A DNA stretch of 20,636 nt from Methanoregula sp. (GTDB lineage Archaea; Halobacteriota; Methanomicrobia; Methanomicrobiales; Methanospirillaceae), in assembly GCA_022710665.1 (NCBI GenBank), contig JAKLGN010000007.1, forward strand, positions 1-20,636, read 5' to 3'. Below, piece by piece: positions 1 to 8,943 of the stretch (its first letter is position 1; each line of letters starts with the position of its first letter). The position numbers and the translations under genes are program-made. Below the pieces are notes generated by a model. The model was given only the letters and a program-made list of their open reading frames with translations, was not told the origin of the DNA and did no database searches.

Positions 1-2
1 CC

Positions 3-689
3 CTCGTGGTTATCTCACTTCTCCTCATACCGTTTATACGATTCGACAACTTTACCCAAGAAGTCCCCCTGACTGCAACCGGACTTCTTGCCACTATCAT
101 TATCGTCTACTGGCCGTTCACAGGTTTTGAGATCTGCGCGATCCCGGTGGAGGAGACAAAAGATCCGGCACTAATCCGCAGGTCACTTTGGCTGGTTATG
201 CTGATTGTTGTCTCCCTGTACCTGATTCTTAATGTTGCACTTATCGGCAGTGTCGGACCGGAAGTTCTGGGAGCTTCACCGGCTCCGATTGCAACCGCAG
301 CCGGCTTACTTTTTTCCCGCTCAGGAGCGATCATTGCATTCATCGGGATCATCGCCATGCTCTCAGCCATGAATGCCTATATCATCGCAACGTCCCGTAT
401 TCTCCATACGCTCTCGGAACGCTTTTCCGTACCCAGGATCAGGGACCTGAGCCGGCAGGGGACACCGGTAAATGCACTTCTGATCGGTTGTGGAGCCAGC
501 GTGCTTCTCCTCTTCGTTTCCAACCGTTTCGAAGCGCTCGCAACGATATCCGTGATAACAACGCTCGTCCCGTACATCTTCTTCTGTATCGCTGCCTGGA
601 ACCTGGTAGCGGAAAGAAAAGCCCGCATCGTTGCAGCAACCGGCATGCTCTCCACAGCGGCCATCCTGCTCGTCTATTTCATGGTATAA
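3..689 (+). CDS. APC-family amino-acid permease, C-terminal part (5' end outside window)
   Basis: The frame is open from the left edge, so only about the last 228 residues of a protein that is normally 430-480 residues are present. It is very hydrophobic, with about six or seven predicted membrane segments. The stretch GFEICAIPVEETKDP is typical of the segment-6 region of amino acid-polyamine-organocation (APC) permeases, and SAMNAYIIATSRILHTLSER resembles the segment-8 region followed by its cytoplasmic loop. The likely role is secondary transport of an amino acid or a related solute across the cytoplasmic membrane. The substrate cannot be read from the sequence. The frame ends at a TAA, 120 nt before the MarC gene on the same strand. 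Confidence 0.85.
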   Translation, partial: LVVISLLLIPFIRFDNFTQEVPLTATGLLATIIIVYWPFTGFEICAIPVEETKDPALIRRSLWLVMLIVVSLYLILNVALIGSVGPEVLGASPAPIATAAGLLFSRSGAIIAFIGIIAMLSAMNAYIIATSRILHTLSERFSVPRIRDLSRQGTPVNALLIGCGASVLLLFVSNRFEALATISVITTLVPYIFFCIAAWNLVAERKARIVAATGMLSTAAILLVYFMV

Positions 690-770
690 CAGACCTGTCG
701 TATCAGGCCGTTAAACCCATGGTAGTGCTTCAGGGTCTTCCCGCAGGATCGTTGGCGAAAAAAACCTCCG

Positions 771-780
771 ATTTTATCCA
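771..780 (+). promoter_or_regulatory. possible TATA box for the MarC gene
   Basis: The A/T-rich element GATTTTATCC lies about 30-39 nt before the MarC start codon, and no ribosome binding site lies between them. Archaeal transcription usually starts about 25 nt after the TATA box, which would give a leaderless or near-leaderless mRNA. The match to the archaeal consensus is weak. Confidence 0.3.
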
Positions 781-809
781 CAATAACAGCGTATACTTCT
801 CATCAAAAC

Positions 810-1406
810 ATGCAGGCCTTCCTTCCCGGTGTACTCTACGCCTTTGCCGCGCTGTTCATCATCCTGGATCCGCTCCTTTCTGTACCGATTTTTGCCGCAA
901 TGACAAAAGGACAGCCCCCGGAGGAGATCCATAAGCAGGCCCTTATTGCCGTTGCCGTGGCCGGCGCCCTGATGTACGTGTTCCTCGTGTTTAATACGGC
1001 TATTTTCACCATCCTCGGCCTCAATTTTCCGGCCTTCCAGATCGCCGGGGGTTTCATCCTGTTCCTTCTCGGCGTCCAGGAGGCACTGGGCATCGAACTT
1101 GGGCACACGAAAGAGCACACCGCAACCGCAGCCGGTGTGGTGATCGGTACACCGCTCCTGTGCGGGCCGGGTACCATCACCACCGTTATGCTGCTGTCAA
1201 AAGAGTACGGGCTCCTCATACCGTTCGCCGCGATCACTCTTTCGCTCCTTGCAACCTGGCTCGTCCTCTATTATGCAGAAGGGATCCAGCGGATCCTCGG
1301 TGATGTCGTGACTGATATCATGGGAAAAGTGCTGGGAATGCTGGTCGCCGCCATAGCAGTCAATATCATCGCATCAGGGATCCTTGCCTATCTAGCAATC
1401 ATCTGA
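810..1406 (+). CDS. MarC-family integral membrane protein
   Basis: This 198-residue protein has about six hydrophobic segments and matches the UPF0056/MarC family in length and pattern: an N-terminal segment ending FIILDPLLSVPIFAAMT, a glycine-rich third segment AGGFILFLLGVQEAL, and the conserved TPLLCGPGTITTVMLL block around residues 112-127. MarC proteins are inner-membrane proteins of unsettled function; the old link to multiple antibiotic resistance is not supported. No Shine-Dalgarno sequence is visible before the ATG. A T-rich GATTTTATCC element lies about 30 nt upstream, so the mRNA may be leaderless. A six-T tract follows the stop almost at once. Confidence 0.9.
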   Translation: MQAFLPGVLYAFAALFIILDPLLSVPIFAAMTKGQPPEEIHKQALIAVAVAGALMYVFLVFNTAIFTILGLNFPAFQIAGGFILFLLGVQEALGIELGHTKEHTATAAGVVIGTPLLCGPGTITTVMLLSKEYGLLIPFAAITLSLLATWLVLYYAEGIQRILGDVVTDIMGKVLGMLVAAIAVNIIASGILAYLAII

Positions 1407-1408
1407 TC

Positions 1409-1414
1409 TTTTTT
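1409..1414 (+). terminator. T-tract terminator after the MarC gene
   Basis: A run of six T follows the MarC stop codon by two bases. Oligo-T tracts on the non-template strand are enough to release archaeal RNA polymerase, so this is a plausible termination point. No stable hairpin precedes it. Confidence 0.5.
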
Positions 1415-1676
1415 CGGACACGGCAGGACTGTCGGGAATCGCTGGAAAGGGCGCTCTTTAGCGACTGAAAGTTGTTTTGACAGGATAATTGAAAAAACTG
1501 AGACGTTTCCTTTAACAGGATTACGGGGAATTTACCGTTGCAAAAACCATTGTTCACCTGAAAAAATTCCCCCCCTTGAGCCGACATGTCCCCCCGTTGT
1601 AGGGGGGTGCTCACCACGATCACCTGATTTAGATTGCAGGTAATAAATCGTCATCGCCATTGTGGGAATGCCCGGC

Positions 1677-1713
1677 CGCGGGGGTAAAGCCCCCGCGAGA
1701 ATCAGGGTTTTTT
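1677..1713 (+). terminator. G/C hairpin followed by a T6 tract
   Basis: An 8-bp perfect stem with a 5-nt TAAAG loop occupies 1677-1697 and is followed 10 nt later by six T. This would suit termination of read-through from MarC, or the 3' end of a small RNA arising in the gene-free stretch. The 10-nt gap is longer than in bacterial intrinsic terminators. Confidence 0.4.
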
Positions 1714-1817
1714 AGAATAATTTTTTAGCAGGGATTTTTAACCCTCGTTCTGATGCTTGATCCATCAGCAAAACTCTGAATCGATTCAATACCACCAGAT
1801 AACCAGGGTATTTTTTT

Positions 1818-2711
1818 TCACGAATCGAGTTTCAGGGAATAGACTTCCACCATGTGATCGGGGTGGTACCGCATTTTTGCCTCCCGAAGTCCGGTAACGC
1901 CAAGGTCACTTTCGCGGTTTATATAGGTAAAATGTTCTGCAAGGCGGGTAGCCGTTTCCACATTAATAGCCTTGTAAATACCTTCGCAATCGGGGAGACC
2001 TTTCTCGAAATGCACGAGGGCTGTATCATCATTCAGCCTCTCGTACATAGATATGGCACCAACTTTTGAGAAAACCCGTATCACAAGACCGCGGAGGGGA
2101 AGTTCGTTGAAGTGATCGATGGCAAAGAAAACGGCATCCTTTTCATGGGCAAGGACGGGATCCCCTTCGCAGCCTTTCCATTCACACCATTCGATCAGGA
2201 ACCGTTTCACTTCTTCCCAGTTCTCTTTTAAGAGGGGTTCCACCACATGGCTGCAGTTTCGCCGGAACTTGTTGACCTGCCCGCGGATGGTAAGGTAATT
2301 TTTCCCGGGAAGATCCGCAAGGTCACGTGCGCGGTACACATACTCTGATGAGTTCCTGTCGGGAACGAGATTGATACCAGGGCAGATCCCCCGCATCCAG
2401 CGGGCGGTGTCCGGATCGATCAGGTTGATCGGTACGTTATCGCTCACATCAGACGCAAGGCGGATCACGGAGCGAAGGAGTGCGGGATTGCGTGGGCCGA
2501 TAGGCGGGCGGAACCGGGTAACGTTCGCTATCGTACTTGCAATGATGATGTTTTTTTCGATATACGCGAAGGTATAGTGGGCATAATGGTTCCAGCAGAC
2601 CATATTCGTGAACGTGTTGTCGCTGTGGGTCTGGGGATACTCTTTGTAATGCCGGGTAAAAAAATCCCTGTCGGCAAGCGTGACGGGCTTGAAATCATCC
2701 TGTGTGAGCAT
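1818..2711 (-). CDS. DUF2156-family GNAT-fold protein
   Basis: This 297-residue protein matches the DUF2156 family, which shares the GNAT-like fold of the C-terminal catalytic domain of aminoacyl-phosphatidylglycerol synthases. The family marks I see are LPGKNYLTIRGQVNKFRR in the middle of the chain, the HFEKGLPDCEGIYKAIN block, and a C-terminal GLREAKMRYHPDHMVEVYSL. It has no membrane segments, so it is likely a soluble acyl- or aminoacyl-transferase; the substrate is unknown. Its ATG shares one base with the TGA of the upstream GNAT gene (TGATG), so the two are probably translated together and may act in one pathway. Confidence 0.8.
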   Translation of the reverse strand: MLTQDDFKPVTLADRDFFTRHYKEYPQTHSDNTFTNMVCWNHYAHYTFAYIEKNIIIASTIANVTRFRPPIGPRNPALLRSVIRLASDVSDNVPINLIDPDTARWMRGICPGINLVPDRNSSEYVYRARDLADLPGKNYLTIRGQVNKFRRNCSHVVEPLLKENWEEVKRFLIEWCEWKGCEGDPVLAHEKDAVFFAIDHFNELPLRGLVIRVFSKVGAISMYERLNDDTALVHFEKGLPDCEGIYKAINVETATRLAEHFTYINRESDLGVTGLREAKMRYHPDHMVEVYSLKLDS

Positions 2712-3139
2712 CAGGACTCCCCCAGGAAAATAAGCGGAACATGTCCTTCCATGGGATGGAATCCCAGGGACATGTAAAATTGTTCCGTACCCGGTTCAGC
2801 AATAAGACCTATCCATGTGACCCCGGATTGCACGCAGCGGTCCACCAGTGCTGCCACGATCCGCTTGCCCACACCACACTTCCGGTACTGTGGCAGAACC
2901 ACGAGGTCCTGAATATACCCATCCGACACGCCATCTGCAATGACACGACCCATGCCGATCGCCCGGCCGGTATTTGTTTCAACAGCAACAGCAAAGGCAA
3001 AGCTGCCCAGGATCAGGCAGGAGAGATCTTCGGTCTTGGATCCCTCTTTCCACCATTCCCCGGCCATATAAAGGGCAGTTATCTCTTCTTCGTCCCACGC
3101 ACGGACAACCATCACGGCGATGTCTTCTGCCACAAGCAA
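2711..3139 (-). CDS. GNAT-family N-acetyltransferase
   Basis: A protein of about 142 residues with the acetyl-CoA binding motif A of the GNAT superfamily: VLPQYRKCGVGKRIVAAL, containing the Q-x-x-G-x-G pattern, and a later GTEQFYMSLGFHPME typical of the family's motif B end. It probably transfers an acetyl group to a small molecule or a protein amino group; the substrate is unknown. The start is uncertain. TTG at 3139 and GTG at 3133 fit the TATA spacing, but ATG at 3112 begins right at the first strand (MVVRAWDEEEI), as is usual for these enzymes. The gene overlaps the DUF2156 gene downstream by one base. Confidence 0.85.
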   Translation of the reverse strand: MLVAEDIAVMVVRAWDEEEITALYMAGEWWKEGSKTEDLSCLILGSFAFAVAVETNTGRAIGMGRVIADGVSDGYIQDLVVLPQYRKCGVGKRIVAALVDRCVQSGVTWIGLIAEPGTEQFYMSLGFHPMEGHVPLIFLGES

Positions 3140-3156
3140 TCATACCCCGTAATACA

Positions 3157-3164
3157 GTTTAAAC
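3157..3164 (-). promoter_or_regulatory. possible TATA box for the GNAT/DUF2156 gene pair
   Basis: The palindromic A/T element GTTTAAAC lies about 18-25 nt before the candidate TTG/GTG starts and about 45 nt before the ATG at 3112. It sits in the 102-nt gap that separates this pair from cmk. If used, the pair has its own promoter and is not only an extension of the ribosomal operon. Confidence 0.4.
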
Positions 3165-3241
3165 AATTCCCTAAACCACAACTCTTGAATCACTACATCA
3201 TCGTGACCATTTTACAACGCGTGCACCAGGATTCCAAACCC

Positions 3242-3784
3242 TCACGGGTTTTTTGGACGAATGAACTGAGTAAGGGCGGTATCCACAATTGCACCCAGAC
3301 CTTCAACATTCCAGTACCCTGAATTCAGGACAAGGTGGTATATCGATAGATTCCCGATATCGATAGAATAGTAAGACTGATATCTGCCCGCTTCGCACTT
3401 TTCACGTTCGAGCGTCAGCTGCTCCGCCGCCTTTTCATCAATGACCTGATCCCGGAATGCGATTCTCCTGATCCGGCAGCCGATGGGCGCGAACAGCCAT
3501 ATTTTGAGATCGGCATCCTCCACCATCCAGCCGGAAAGCCTGCCTTCGATAATGATATTGTCGTGCTCTAGGGCAATCTCTTTCTGGCGTGCATCAATCA
3601 TCCGGTCAAAGGTCGGATCCTCTTCTGCAAGGCGGCCGAACGCAGCCAGTTCCATGCCATGCTCTTTTGCCAGCTGGCGGAAGACCTCGCCAGCCGAGAT
3701 CATGGTAAACCCGTGACGTTCAGCAAGGTAACGGGAAAGTGAGGTGGTCCCACTCCCGGGAAGCCCGCTCACCGTGATACGCAT
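3242..3784 (-). CDS. cmk: cytidylate kinase (archaeal type)
   Basis: This 180-residue enzyme phosphorylates CMP/dCMP with ATP for the pyrimidine nucleotide pool. It opens with MRITVSGLPGSGTTSLSRYL, a P-loop of the GxPGSGTTS type found in archaeal Cmk in place of GKT/S. The MISAGEVFR segment and the arginine-rich lid region, RIRRIAFRD, follow. I placed the start at 3784 because its ATG shares one base with the TGA of the DUF106 gene (TGATG) and the P-loop then lies right at the N-terminus. A longer frame extending to 3877 would run into DUF106. It is the last gene of the superoperon in this window. Confidence 0.92.
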   Translation of the reverse strand: MRITVSGLPGSGTTSLSRYLAERHGFTMISAGEVFRQLAKEHGMELAAFGRLAEEDPTFDRMIDARQKEIALEHDNIIIEGRLSGWMVEDADLKIWLFAPIGCRIRRIAFRDQVIDEKAAEQLTLEREKCEAGRYQSYYSIDIGNLSIYHLVLNSGYWNVEGLGAIVDTALTQFIRPKNP

Positions 3785-4395
3785 CAGAGTCCCCCGATGT
3801 TCAGGGCCTTCCGTATCACCTGGCTTAAGGTCATCGAACAGATCATGTACCAGATGATCCACGCCGGTATGACCCACACGATCGCATCGGTCAGGGCATG
3901 AACCCCGAAATATGGCAGCGTGATGGTGCTGGTAGTCTGCGCAAGCCGGTAGAGGAGCCAGAAGAAGATCGGGATGGTAAAGATAAGGATATAGGTCATC
4001 GGCTTGAACTGCTGCTGGGACAATTCCATCTGCTCCTTCATGACCCGCTGTTGCTTGGCTTCGAGTTTCTTGATTTTCTTTTCGTCCTGCGAGAGCTGGG
4101 CTTCCCGGAACTCGGTCTGGAACTCCTTCATACGCTCCTGGGACTCCGCCATCTTCTCATAGTCGATAGTGTATTTCTGGATGATGGAGGAGTACAGACC
4201 GGTGAATGCCGAAAGGATCACAATCAGGATATAGAATGGGATCTTGAAGCCGTCAACGAACGGTGCGAATACGCTGTCGATTGCCATGCCGACACCTGTC
4301 TTCAGCCATTCGACGGTGTATGCCCACATCATGAGCATCATGAAACCCATGGTTATCCAGAGGTTGTATTTTTCCCAGACCTTTGCAAAATCCAT
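3784..4395 (-). CDS. DUF106 membrane protein, Oxa1/EMC3/TMCO1 superfamily
   Basis: A 203-residue protein with hydrophobic segments at about residues 12-30, 50-70, 131-150 and 167-190, and a charged, probably coiled-coil stretch (about 75-128, rich in K, E, Q) between the second and third. That is the layout of the archaeal DUF106 branch of the Oxa1 insertase superfamily, related to eukaryotic EMC3 and TMCO1. It probably helps insert membrane proteins together with the SecYEG translocon; secY lies two genes upstream. I chose the ATG at 4395 because AGGTGA lies just upstream, only 4 nt separate it from the adk stop, and the longer start at 4434 lies inside adk. Confidence 0.88.
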   Translation of the reverse strand: MDFAKVWEKYNLWITMGFMMLMMWAYTVEWLKTGVGMAIDSVFAPFVDGFKIPFYILIVILSAFTGLYSSIIQKYTIDYEKMAESQERMKEFQTEFREAQLSQDEKKIKKLEAKQQRVMKEQMELSQQQFKPMTYILIFTIPIFFWLLYRLAQTTSTITLPYFGVHALTDAIVWVIPAWIIWYMICSMTLSQVIRKALNIGGL

Positions 4396-4399
4396 CTGT

Positions 4400-4969
4400 T
4401 CACCTGAGAACATCGGCGAGTTCCTGGCCGGCACGTTCGAGCAGGAAGTCCGCGTTCGTAACTATTTTGACTGTACAGCCTGTCACCATCGCATATGCGG
4501 CTGCAATGGAACGGTTGAACTGCTGATGTTCCGCAATGGACTTTGCGCCTTCCTTGTCCCGCGAGCGAGTCTCATCGGTCATACGGCGCATGAGAATCTG
4601 GTCATCATCGGTCTCGACAAGGACAATAATATCAGGCAGGATCTCTTTTAAAACCCACTCGGGAAGGCCTGCCATGTACCCTTTCGGGGTCTTAACAGAA
4701 GCGTGGGTATCGATCAGGACATTTCCCGGGACCCTGGCGATGGCCTGGCCGGCGCGCTGTTGCAGCTGTTTCTGCACGGCGCGGTCGAGTGTCCGCATCT
4801 GGTCGCGGTCCTTTACGACATTGTCCTTCACTGCAACATCGAACATGAACGTGCCGAAGTTGATAGACTGGTATTCGATACCCTCTTCCCTGAGTTTCTT
4901 TAATGCCTCGTTGACAACCGTCGTCTTGCCGACGCCCGGAACACCGGTGATAATGACCTTTTTTCCCAT
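4400..4969 (-). CDS. adkA: adenylate kinase, archaeal AdkA type
   Basis: This 189-residue enzyme converts ATP and AMP to two ADP. It begins MGKKVIITGVPGVGKTT, the archaeal-type P-loop, and shows the compact length of archaeal AdkA, without the long bacterial lid. DTHASVKTPKGYMAGLP is the AMP-binding and core region typical of this group. Three ATGs are possible; I chose 4969 because GGAGG lies about 7 nt before it, whereas the ATG at 4975 directly abuts the GGAGG. The gene follows secY by 20 nt, the arrangement found in most archaea and in bacteria. Confidence 0.93.
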   Translation of the reverse strand: MGKKVIITGVPGVGKTTVVNEALKKLREEGIEYQSINFGTFMFDVAVKDNVVKDRDQMRTLDRAVQKQLQQRAGQAIARVPGNVLIDTHASVKTPKGYMAGLPEWVLKEILPDIIVLVETDDDQILMRRMTDETRSRDKEGAKSIAEHQQFNRSIAAAYAMVTGCTVKIVTNADFLLERAGQELADVLR

Positions 4970-4989
4970 CAGCATCCTCCCTCGAAAGT

Positions 4990-6423
4990 TCACTCCTTAC
5001 CAAAGAATGTCCGCATGAACGGGTACATCTCCATGATCTGCTGGCTCGCGATCTCCTCATAGAGCCGGTAAGTTATACTGACCGTGAGAAGAAGCCCGGT
5101 TCCGCTCACGGATCCGATGACACCAAAGAGGTTGGCGATAACACTGAGTATACCAATAAAGACGCCACCGATCACGGTAACACGGGGGATGTACCGGTCA
5201 AGGTACTTTTCCAGCACCTGCGGATTCCTGCGGTAGCCGGGAATGGACATACCTGATAACTGGATCTGGCGGGCAACATCCTTTGAGTCGAGCCCGGCAG
5301 TCTTGATCCAGAACAGGGCGAAGATCGCACCACCGACCACCATGAATGTGATATCGATGCCGAGACGTAATAGAACCTCCCATGGAGCATGGCCGAGGTC
5401 GTTCATCCACCACATCCATTGCGTAGGACCGTTGATGGGATTGAGGAAATACATGATACCATCCTGCGGTGTCGAGCCATCAAATTTTCCGAAAATGGTG
5501 ATGCCGATATTCGAGAGGAACATGCCCAGCATCTGGATGTTGGCCTGCAGGACACGGACAAGGATCATCGGCAGGACGCTCGCGTAAATCAGCTTGACCG
5601 GGAACCGCGCACGGGCGCCGCGCACCTGTGCGTGGGCAAGCGGGATCTCAATCCTTGTCGATTCCACGTAGACGATGATTAGGAAGATAGCGATCGTCGT
5701 GACAAATGCGAGGATATCCTTTCCAAAGTAGGTCAGGTAATTTCCGCCATCAAGTCCGATAGCAACGAGACGCGGGAAAAAACCTACCGGATACTGATCG
5801 GTGATTTTGGCCCAGTTGATGAACCCGCTGACAAGTGCCTGGGATATCCCTGCGATAATGAAGAGACCGACACCGGAACCGATACCCCATTTCGTAACCA
5901 CTTCATCCATGAAGAAGATCAGGACACCGCCAATACAGATCTGGAGGAAGATGATGAACGAGACCGTTAACAGGTTGCCACCAAAAAACTGCTGCGCGAT
6001 AACCGGATCGGGTGTCATGAAACCGCCGACAAGGTTGGGGGCTGCCTCTACAATGATCATGACGAGGATAAGGATCTTCTGGAGCCCCATGTACATAACC
6101 TGTCCGCGCGTCTCGCTGGTATCAATATGGAGGATATCTGCCCCCTTCAGCAGCTGGAGCACGATGGATGCCGTGACAATAGGTCCGATACCCAATTGAA
6201 TAATTGACCCGCTTGCGCCCGCAAGGAGTGCTCGCCATGCAGCAAACAAATCCTGACTTGCGGGAGCGAGTCCAAAGAGGGGTACATTCGACAGGGCAAA
6301 ATACAGGATTAATATCGCAAGTGTCCAGAGCAGTTTATTCTTGAAATGGACATGCCCTTCAGGGCTTTTGACCGCAGGCATTGCAGCCAGCAGGGGTTCC
6401 ATTCGATCCAGCAGGTTTCCCAT
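4990..6423 (-). CDS. secY: preprotein translocase subunit SecY (Sec61 alpha)
   Basis: The 477-residue channel subunit of the SecYEbeta translocon in the cytoplasmic membrane. About ten hydrophobic segments can be seen. The N-terminal amphipathic stretch MGNLLDRMEPLLAAMPAVKSP is followed by the first membrane segment (LLWTLAILILYFAL) and a plug-like region. A loop with ARFPVKLIYASVLPMILVRVLQANI and the late GMSIPGYRRNPQVLEKYL, with its conserved arginines, match archaeal SecY. GGTGA lies 5 nt before the ATG. The gene follows L15 by 26 nt, so translocon production is tied to ribosome production. Confidence 0.97.
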   Translation of the reverse strand: MGNLLDRMEPLLAAMPAVKSPEGHVHFKNKLLWTLAILILYFALSNVPLFGLAPASQDLFAAWRALLAGASGSIIQLGIGPIVTASIVLQLLKGADILHIDTSETRGQVMYMGLQKILILVMIIVEAAPNLVGGFMTPDPVIAQQFFGGNLLTVSFIIFLQICIGGVLIFFMDEVVTKWGIGSGVGLFIIAGISQALVSGFINWAKITDQYPVGFFPRLVAIGLDGGNYLTYFGKDILAFVTTIAIFLIIVYVESTRIEIPLAHAQVRGARARFPVKLIYASVLPMILVRVLQANIQMLGMFLSNIGITIFGKFDGSTPQDGIMYFLNPINGPTQWMWWMNDLGHAPWEVLLRLGIDITFMVVGGAIFALFWIKTAGLDSKDVARQIQLSGMSIPGYRRNPQVLEKYLDRYIPRVTVIGGVFIGILSVIANLFGVIGSVSGTGLLLTVSITYRLYEEIASQQIMEMYPFMRTFFGKE

Positions 6424-6449
6424 GGTTTCACCAAAAATCCGGGAACAGG

Positions 6450-6878
6450 TCAGGCAACCTGAACCTTTCCACCCATTTTCTCGATCTTTGCTTTCGCAGT
6501 TTCAGAGAATGCAGGGGCTGATATGTTGATCTTTTTCGTCACCCTGCCGCTGCCGAGTATCTTCCCGATACCCATATCTCCGGCATTGACGGTGACGGTA
6601 TCTCCTTCCTGTTTTGCGATTCCCTGTGCCAGCAGGGACGGGATGATCTGATCCAGGACCCCGACATCGATGCTGATTACGTCGGTTGCTATCTGGTTAC
6701 AGAACCCGTTCTTGCCAAAGACGGGCCCTCCCATCTCTTTATACCACTTGACAAAGTGGTGGGCGTTGATGCCGGCCCGGCCTCTTCCGCCACGGTTTCC
6801 TGCACCGCGCCGGTTTTTGTGGGTGCCGCCACCGCATGTTCGCGATCCACGGTACTTTGAACGTTTGTTTGTTGGCAT
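6450..6878 (-). CDS. rpl15p: 50S ribosomal protein L15 (uL15)
   Basis: A 142-residue 23S rRNA-binding protein of the large subunit, equivalent to eukaryotic L27a. The basic, glycine-rich N-terminus (KYRGSRTCGGGTHKNRRGAG followed by RGGRGRAG) is the extended arm that threads into rRNA in this family. GKILGSGRVTKKINISAPAFS in the C-terminal half matches the family's globular domain. GAGGTGA lies about 8 nt before the ATG, and the L30 stop is 6 nt upstream. Confidence 0.96.
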   Translation of the reverse strand: MPTNKRSKYRGSRTCGGGTHKNRRGAGNRGGRGRAGINAHHFVKWYKEMGGPVFGKNGFCNQIATDVISIDVGVLDQIIPSLLAQGIAKQEGDTVTVNAGDMGIGKILGSGRVTKKINISAPAFSETAKAKIEKMGGKVQVA

Positions 6879-6884
6879 CCTGCT

Positions 6885-7346
6885 TCACCTCATCTTATAG
6901 AGGAGAGTATTAATCTCCTGGCCATAATAGCCAAGCGCTCCACCCTGGGGGAACGTGCGCTTGGTGGTCTTGTATCCCTTGCGAGGGGGGTGGAGACGCA
7001 GTACCGGCTTGAGCCCGGGGATATCACGCAGTTTCGTTTCACCGCTTGCAAGTGCCTGGGCAAAATCTCCAATGGTCCCATACAACGAATTGGATTTGAT
7101 ATATTCGTCGGTCAGCGGGGCATCCCCGATGACCCGGCCGCGCGTTTTTAGCAGCGTCTCCATTGTCGGTGCGTCAACTTCCCCATATGCCACGTAGTCC
7201 TTAACCTTACGGATCATCCCAAGATTCTGTGGTGAATCTGAAACAAGGACGCAGTGGTTGATGTGGTGAAGGCGCAGCATCTTTAAGGTATCCTTGATGT
7301 CCTGGCGGGTCTTTACCACGCCACGAACCTGAACAACCGCGTACAT
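6885..7346 (-). CDS. rpl30p: 50S ribosomal protein L30 (uL30)
   Basis: A 153-residue large-subunit protein of the archaeal/eukaryotic (L7-like) length; bacterial L30 has only about 60 residues. MYAVVQVRGVVKTRQDIKDTL and LRLHHINHCVLVSDSPQNLG are the conserved first half, and the C-terminal region LRLHPPRKGYKTTKRTFPQGG matches archaeal members. The ATG follows the S5 stop codon with no gap. Confidence 0.96.
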   Translation of the reverse strand: MYAVVQVRGVVKTRQDIKDTLKMLRLHHINHCVLVSDSPQNLGMIRKVKDYVAYGEVDAPTMETLLKTRGRVIGDAPLTDEYIKSNSLYGTIGDFAQALASGETKLRDIPGLKPVLRLHPPRKGYKTTKRTFPQGGALGYYGQEINTLLYKMR

Positions 7347-7964
7347 TTACGGCGACCTCCCTGTTCTGATCATGTTGGTCTCGGCAAGAGCGTTGAAGGT
7401 TGCCTTTGCAAAGTTGATAGTAGTCCTGGTTTGTCCCCGTGCAAAGGTCCAGACATCCTTGATACCGGCAAGCTCGAGCACTTTCTTGCTGATGTCCCCC
7501 GTGACAAGGCCAATACCCTGGGGTGCCGGTTTGAGGGTAACCTTGACACTGCCTGCTGTTCCCTGCACCTGCATGGGGATCGAATGGGTGGTATCGCACC
7601 CGCATTCCCAGCTACCGCAGCCTCTCCTTACCTTGATAAGGTTCATCTTGGCTTTGACAATGGCTTTCTTGATCGCATCGCCGACCTGAACATCCTTGCC
7701 CTGACCAAAGCCGATATAACCATTGCGGTTGCCCACAATGACGACGGCCCGGAACTGGACGCGCCGGCCGGAGTCAGTCATACGCTGCATCATGGCAATA
7801 TCGAGGACCTCATCTTCGAGATCCGGAAGGAACGCATCAACGATTTGTGGTTCCTTGATGGGCCTGCCACTCTCGAGTACCTGGTCGATACTCTTGATCT
7901 CTCCTGAAGCGACGAGCTTGCCAAGACCGGTGACCGGGTGCCACTCTTCTCGTTCGTATGCCAT
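7347..7964 (-). CDS. rps5p: 30S ribosomal protein S5 (uS5)
   Basis: A 205-residue small-subunit protein important for decoding accuracy and for the mRNA entry site. The N-terminal double-stranded RNA-binding domain carries [25 protein letters not shown], and the middle has the archaeal insertion [18 protein letters not shown]. The C-terminal part includes [19 protein letters not shown]. It directly follows L18 (no intergenic base). Confidence 0.96.
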   Translation of the reverse strand: MAYEREEWHPVTGLGKLVASGEIKSIDQVLESGRPIKEPQIVDAFLPDLEDEVLDIAMMQRMTDSGRRVQFRAVVIVGNRNGYIGFGQGKDVQVGDAIKKAIVKAKMNLIKVRRGCGSWECGCDTTHSIPMQVQGTAGSVKVTLKPAPQGIGLVTGDISKKVLELAGIKDVWTFARGQTRTTINFAKATFNALAETNMIRTGRSP

Positions 7965-8489
7965 TTATGCCATCTCCTTTTTTATGGCATCTGCCACCTG
8001 TTCGACATTTTTCACGATATCACCTGCATTCTTGTTGTATGCGGCGATATGCGCACCCTTGGCACGTTCGTCTGAAGGGAGGATTTCCTCACCGTGCGGG
8101 ATTGCAAGACCTGCCTCGACAGCTCCTTTCAGCGCTGCAAAGATCCGCGCCCCCGGGGTTGCCCGGTTAAGACCAATGTCAAGTATTGCACTGTCCTGCG
8201 ACGCTTTCTTTGCTTTGACCGCAAAGAGCATCCCTGTGAGGTATGCCGCCGGTGTGCTGGATGTTGATCCCTTGTACCCGTATTTTTCCAGCTCGGCAGA
8301 GTTTGCTGCTACGAGGGTACGGTCGCCGTCCATCTCAGCCGTGACGAGCTGCACGATGATATGCCGGTTTGTCTTCCTGACGACCATCCGTGGTACGTCA
8401 GAAACGACAAGTCTCGTCCGCTGGTAGTAATCGGTTTTGCCTTCCCTCCGCCTTCGGAAAGGGACAAAATACCGTGATCCTGTTGCCAT
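7965..8489 (-). CDS. rpl18p: 50S ribosomal protein L18 (uL18, archaeal L5 type)
   Basis: A 174-residue protein that binds 5S rRNA at the central protuberance. The N-terminus [20 protein letters not shown] is the basic arm typical of archaeal/eukaryotic members. The fold core includes [22 protein letters not shown] and [14 protein letters not shown]. The ATG is one base after the stop of L19e. Confidence 0.96.
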   Translation of the reverse strand: MATGSRYFVPFRRRREGKTDYYQRTRLVVSDVPRMVVRKTNRHIIVQLVTAEMDGDRTLVAANSAELEKYGYKGSTSSTPAAYLTGMLFAVKAKKASQDSAILDIGLNRATPGARIFAALKGAVEAGLAIPHGEEILPSDERAKGAHIAAYNKNAGDIVKNVEQVADAIKKEMA

Positions 8490-8490
8490 G

Positions 8491-8943
8491 TTACTTCATC
8501 CTCCCTGAGAGGATCTCCATCTGCGCTTTCATGTGCGCAACACTTCTGAACTGTCCCCCGGCTGCTTTCCGGTAAAGGATGCGGTACATGTGGTGATCAA
8601 TGGTGCCGGCTGCACGCAGCTCGACCAGGACTTTCCTGATCGCACGGATCTTCTGGACCCATGCTGTTTTACTCGGTTTGCGGGCACCTGCTGCACCCTT
8701 CCGTTTACCGGCACCCTTGCGGTGGCCGTAGGAGCGCTGGGCAATCCGTGCCCGGGCCCGGCCACGGCTGACGCCTTTTTTCTGGCGGGCTTTGATGGCA
8801 CCGTCAGTGATAAGCCCCCGCAGGTCTTCCCGTGAGATCGCGTTCTCGATGTCCGAGAGACGGGCCGGGTCAAACCAGACGCGGTTGACGCCGCATTTCA
8901 GTACCGATGCTGCAATGCGTTTCTGGCTGGCGACGTCACTCAT
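8491..8943 (-). CDS. rpl19e: 50S ribosomal protein L19e (eL19)
   Basis: A 150-residue protein found only in archaea and eukaryotes. [20 protein letters not shown] and the very basic [20 protein letters not shown] are diagnostic. The start is fixed by an 8-base overlap with the end of L32e and by GGGGTGA about 7 nt upstream, inside the L32e tail, so the L32e C-terminal coding sequence also supplies this gene's ribosome binding site. Confidence 0.96.
   Translation of the reverse strand: MSDVASQKRIAASVLKCGVNRVWFDPARLSDIENAISREDLRGLITDGAIKARQKKGVSRGRARARIAQRSYGHRKGAGKRKGAAGARKPSKTAWVQKIRAIRKVLVELRAAGTIDHHMYRILYRKAAGGQFRSVAHMKAQMEILSGRMK

Larger units (their letters stand above)
1407..1817. other. 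411-nt gene-free stretch with two G/C hairpins
   Basis: I find no convincing protein gene here. Two hairpins stand out. One is CCCCCC/GGGGGG at 1590-1607 with a 6-nt loop, flanked by GAGC (1578-1581) and GCTC (1609-1612), which can close an outer stem. The other is CGCGGGGG/CCCCCGCG at 1677-1697 with a TAAAG loop, followed by a T6 tract at 1708-1713 and another T-tract near 1720-1726. The second looks like a terminator for plus-strand transcripts. A shorter ACCTG/CAGGT inverted repeat lies at 1622-1641. The stretch separates the plus-strand MarC gene from the 3' end of the minus-strand DUF2156 gene. Confidence 0.55.
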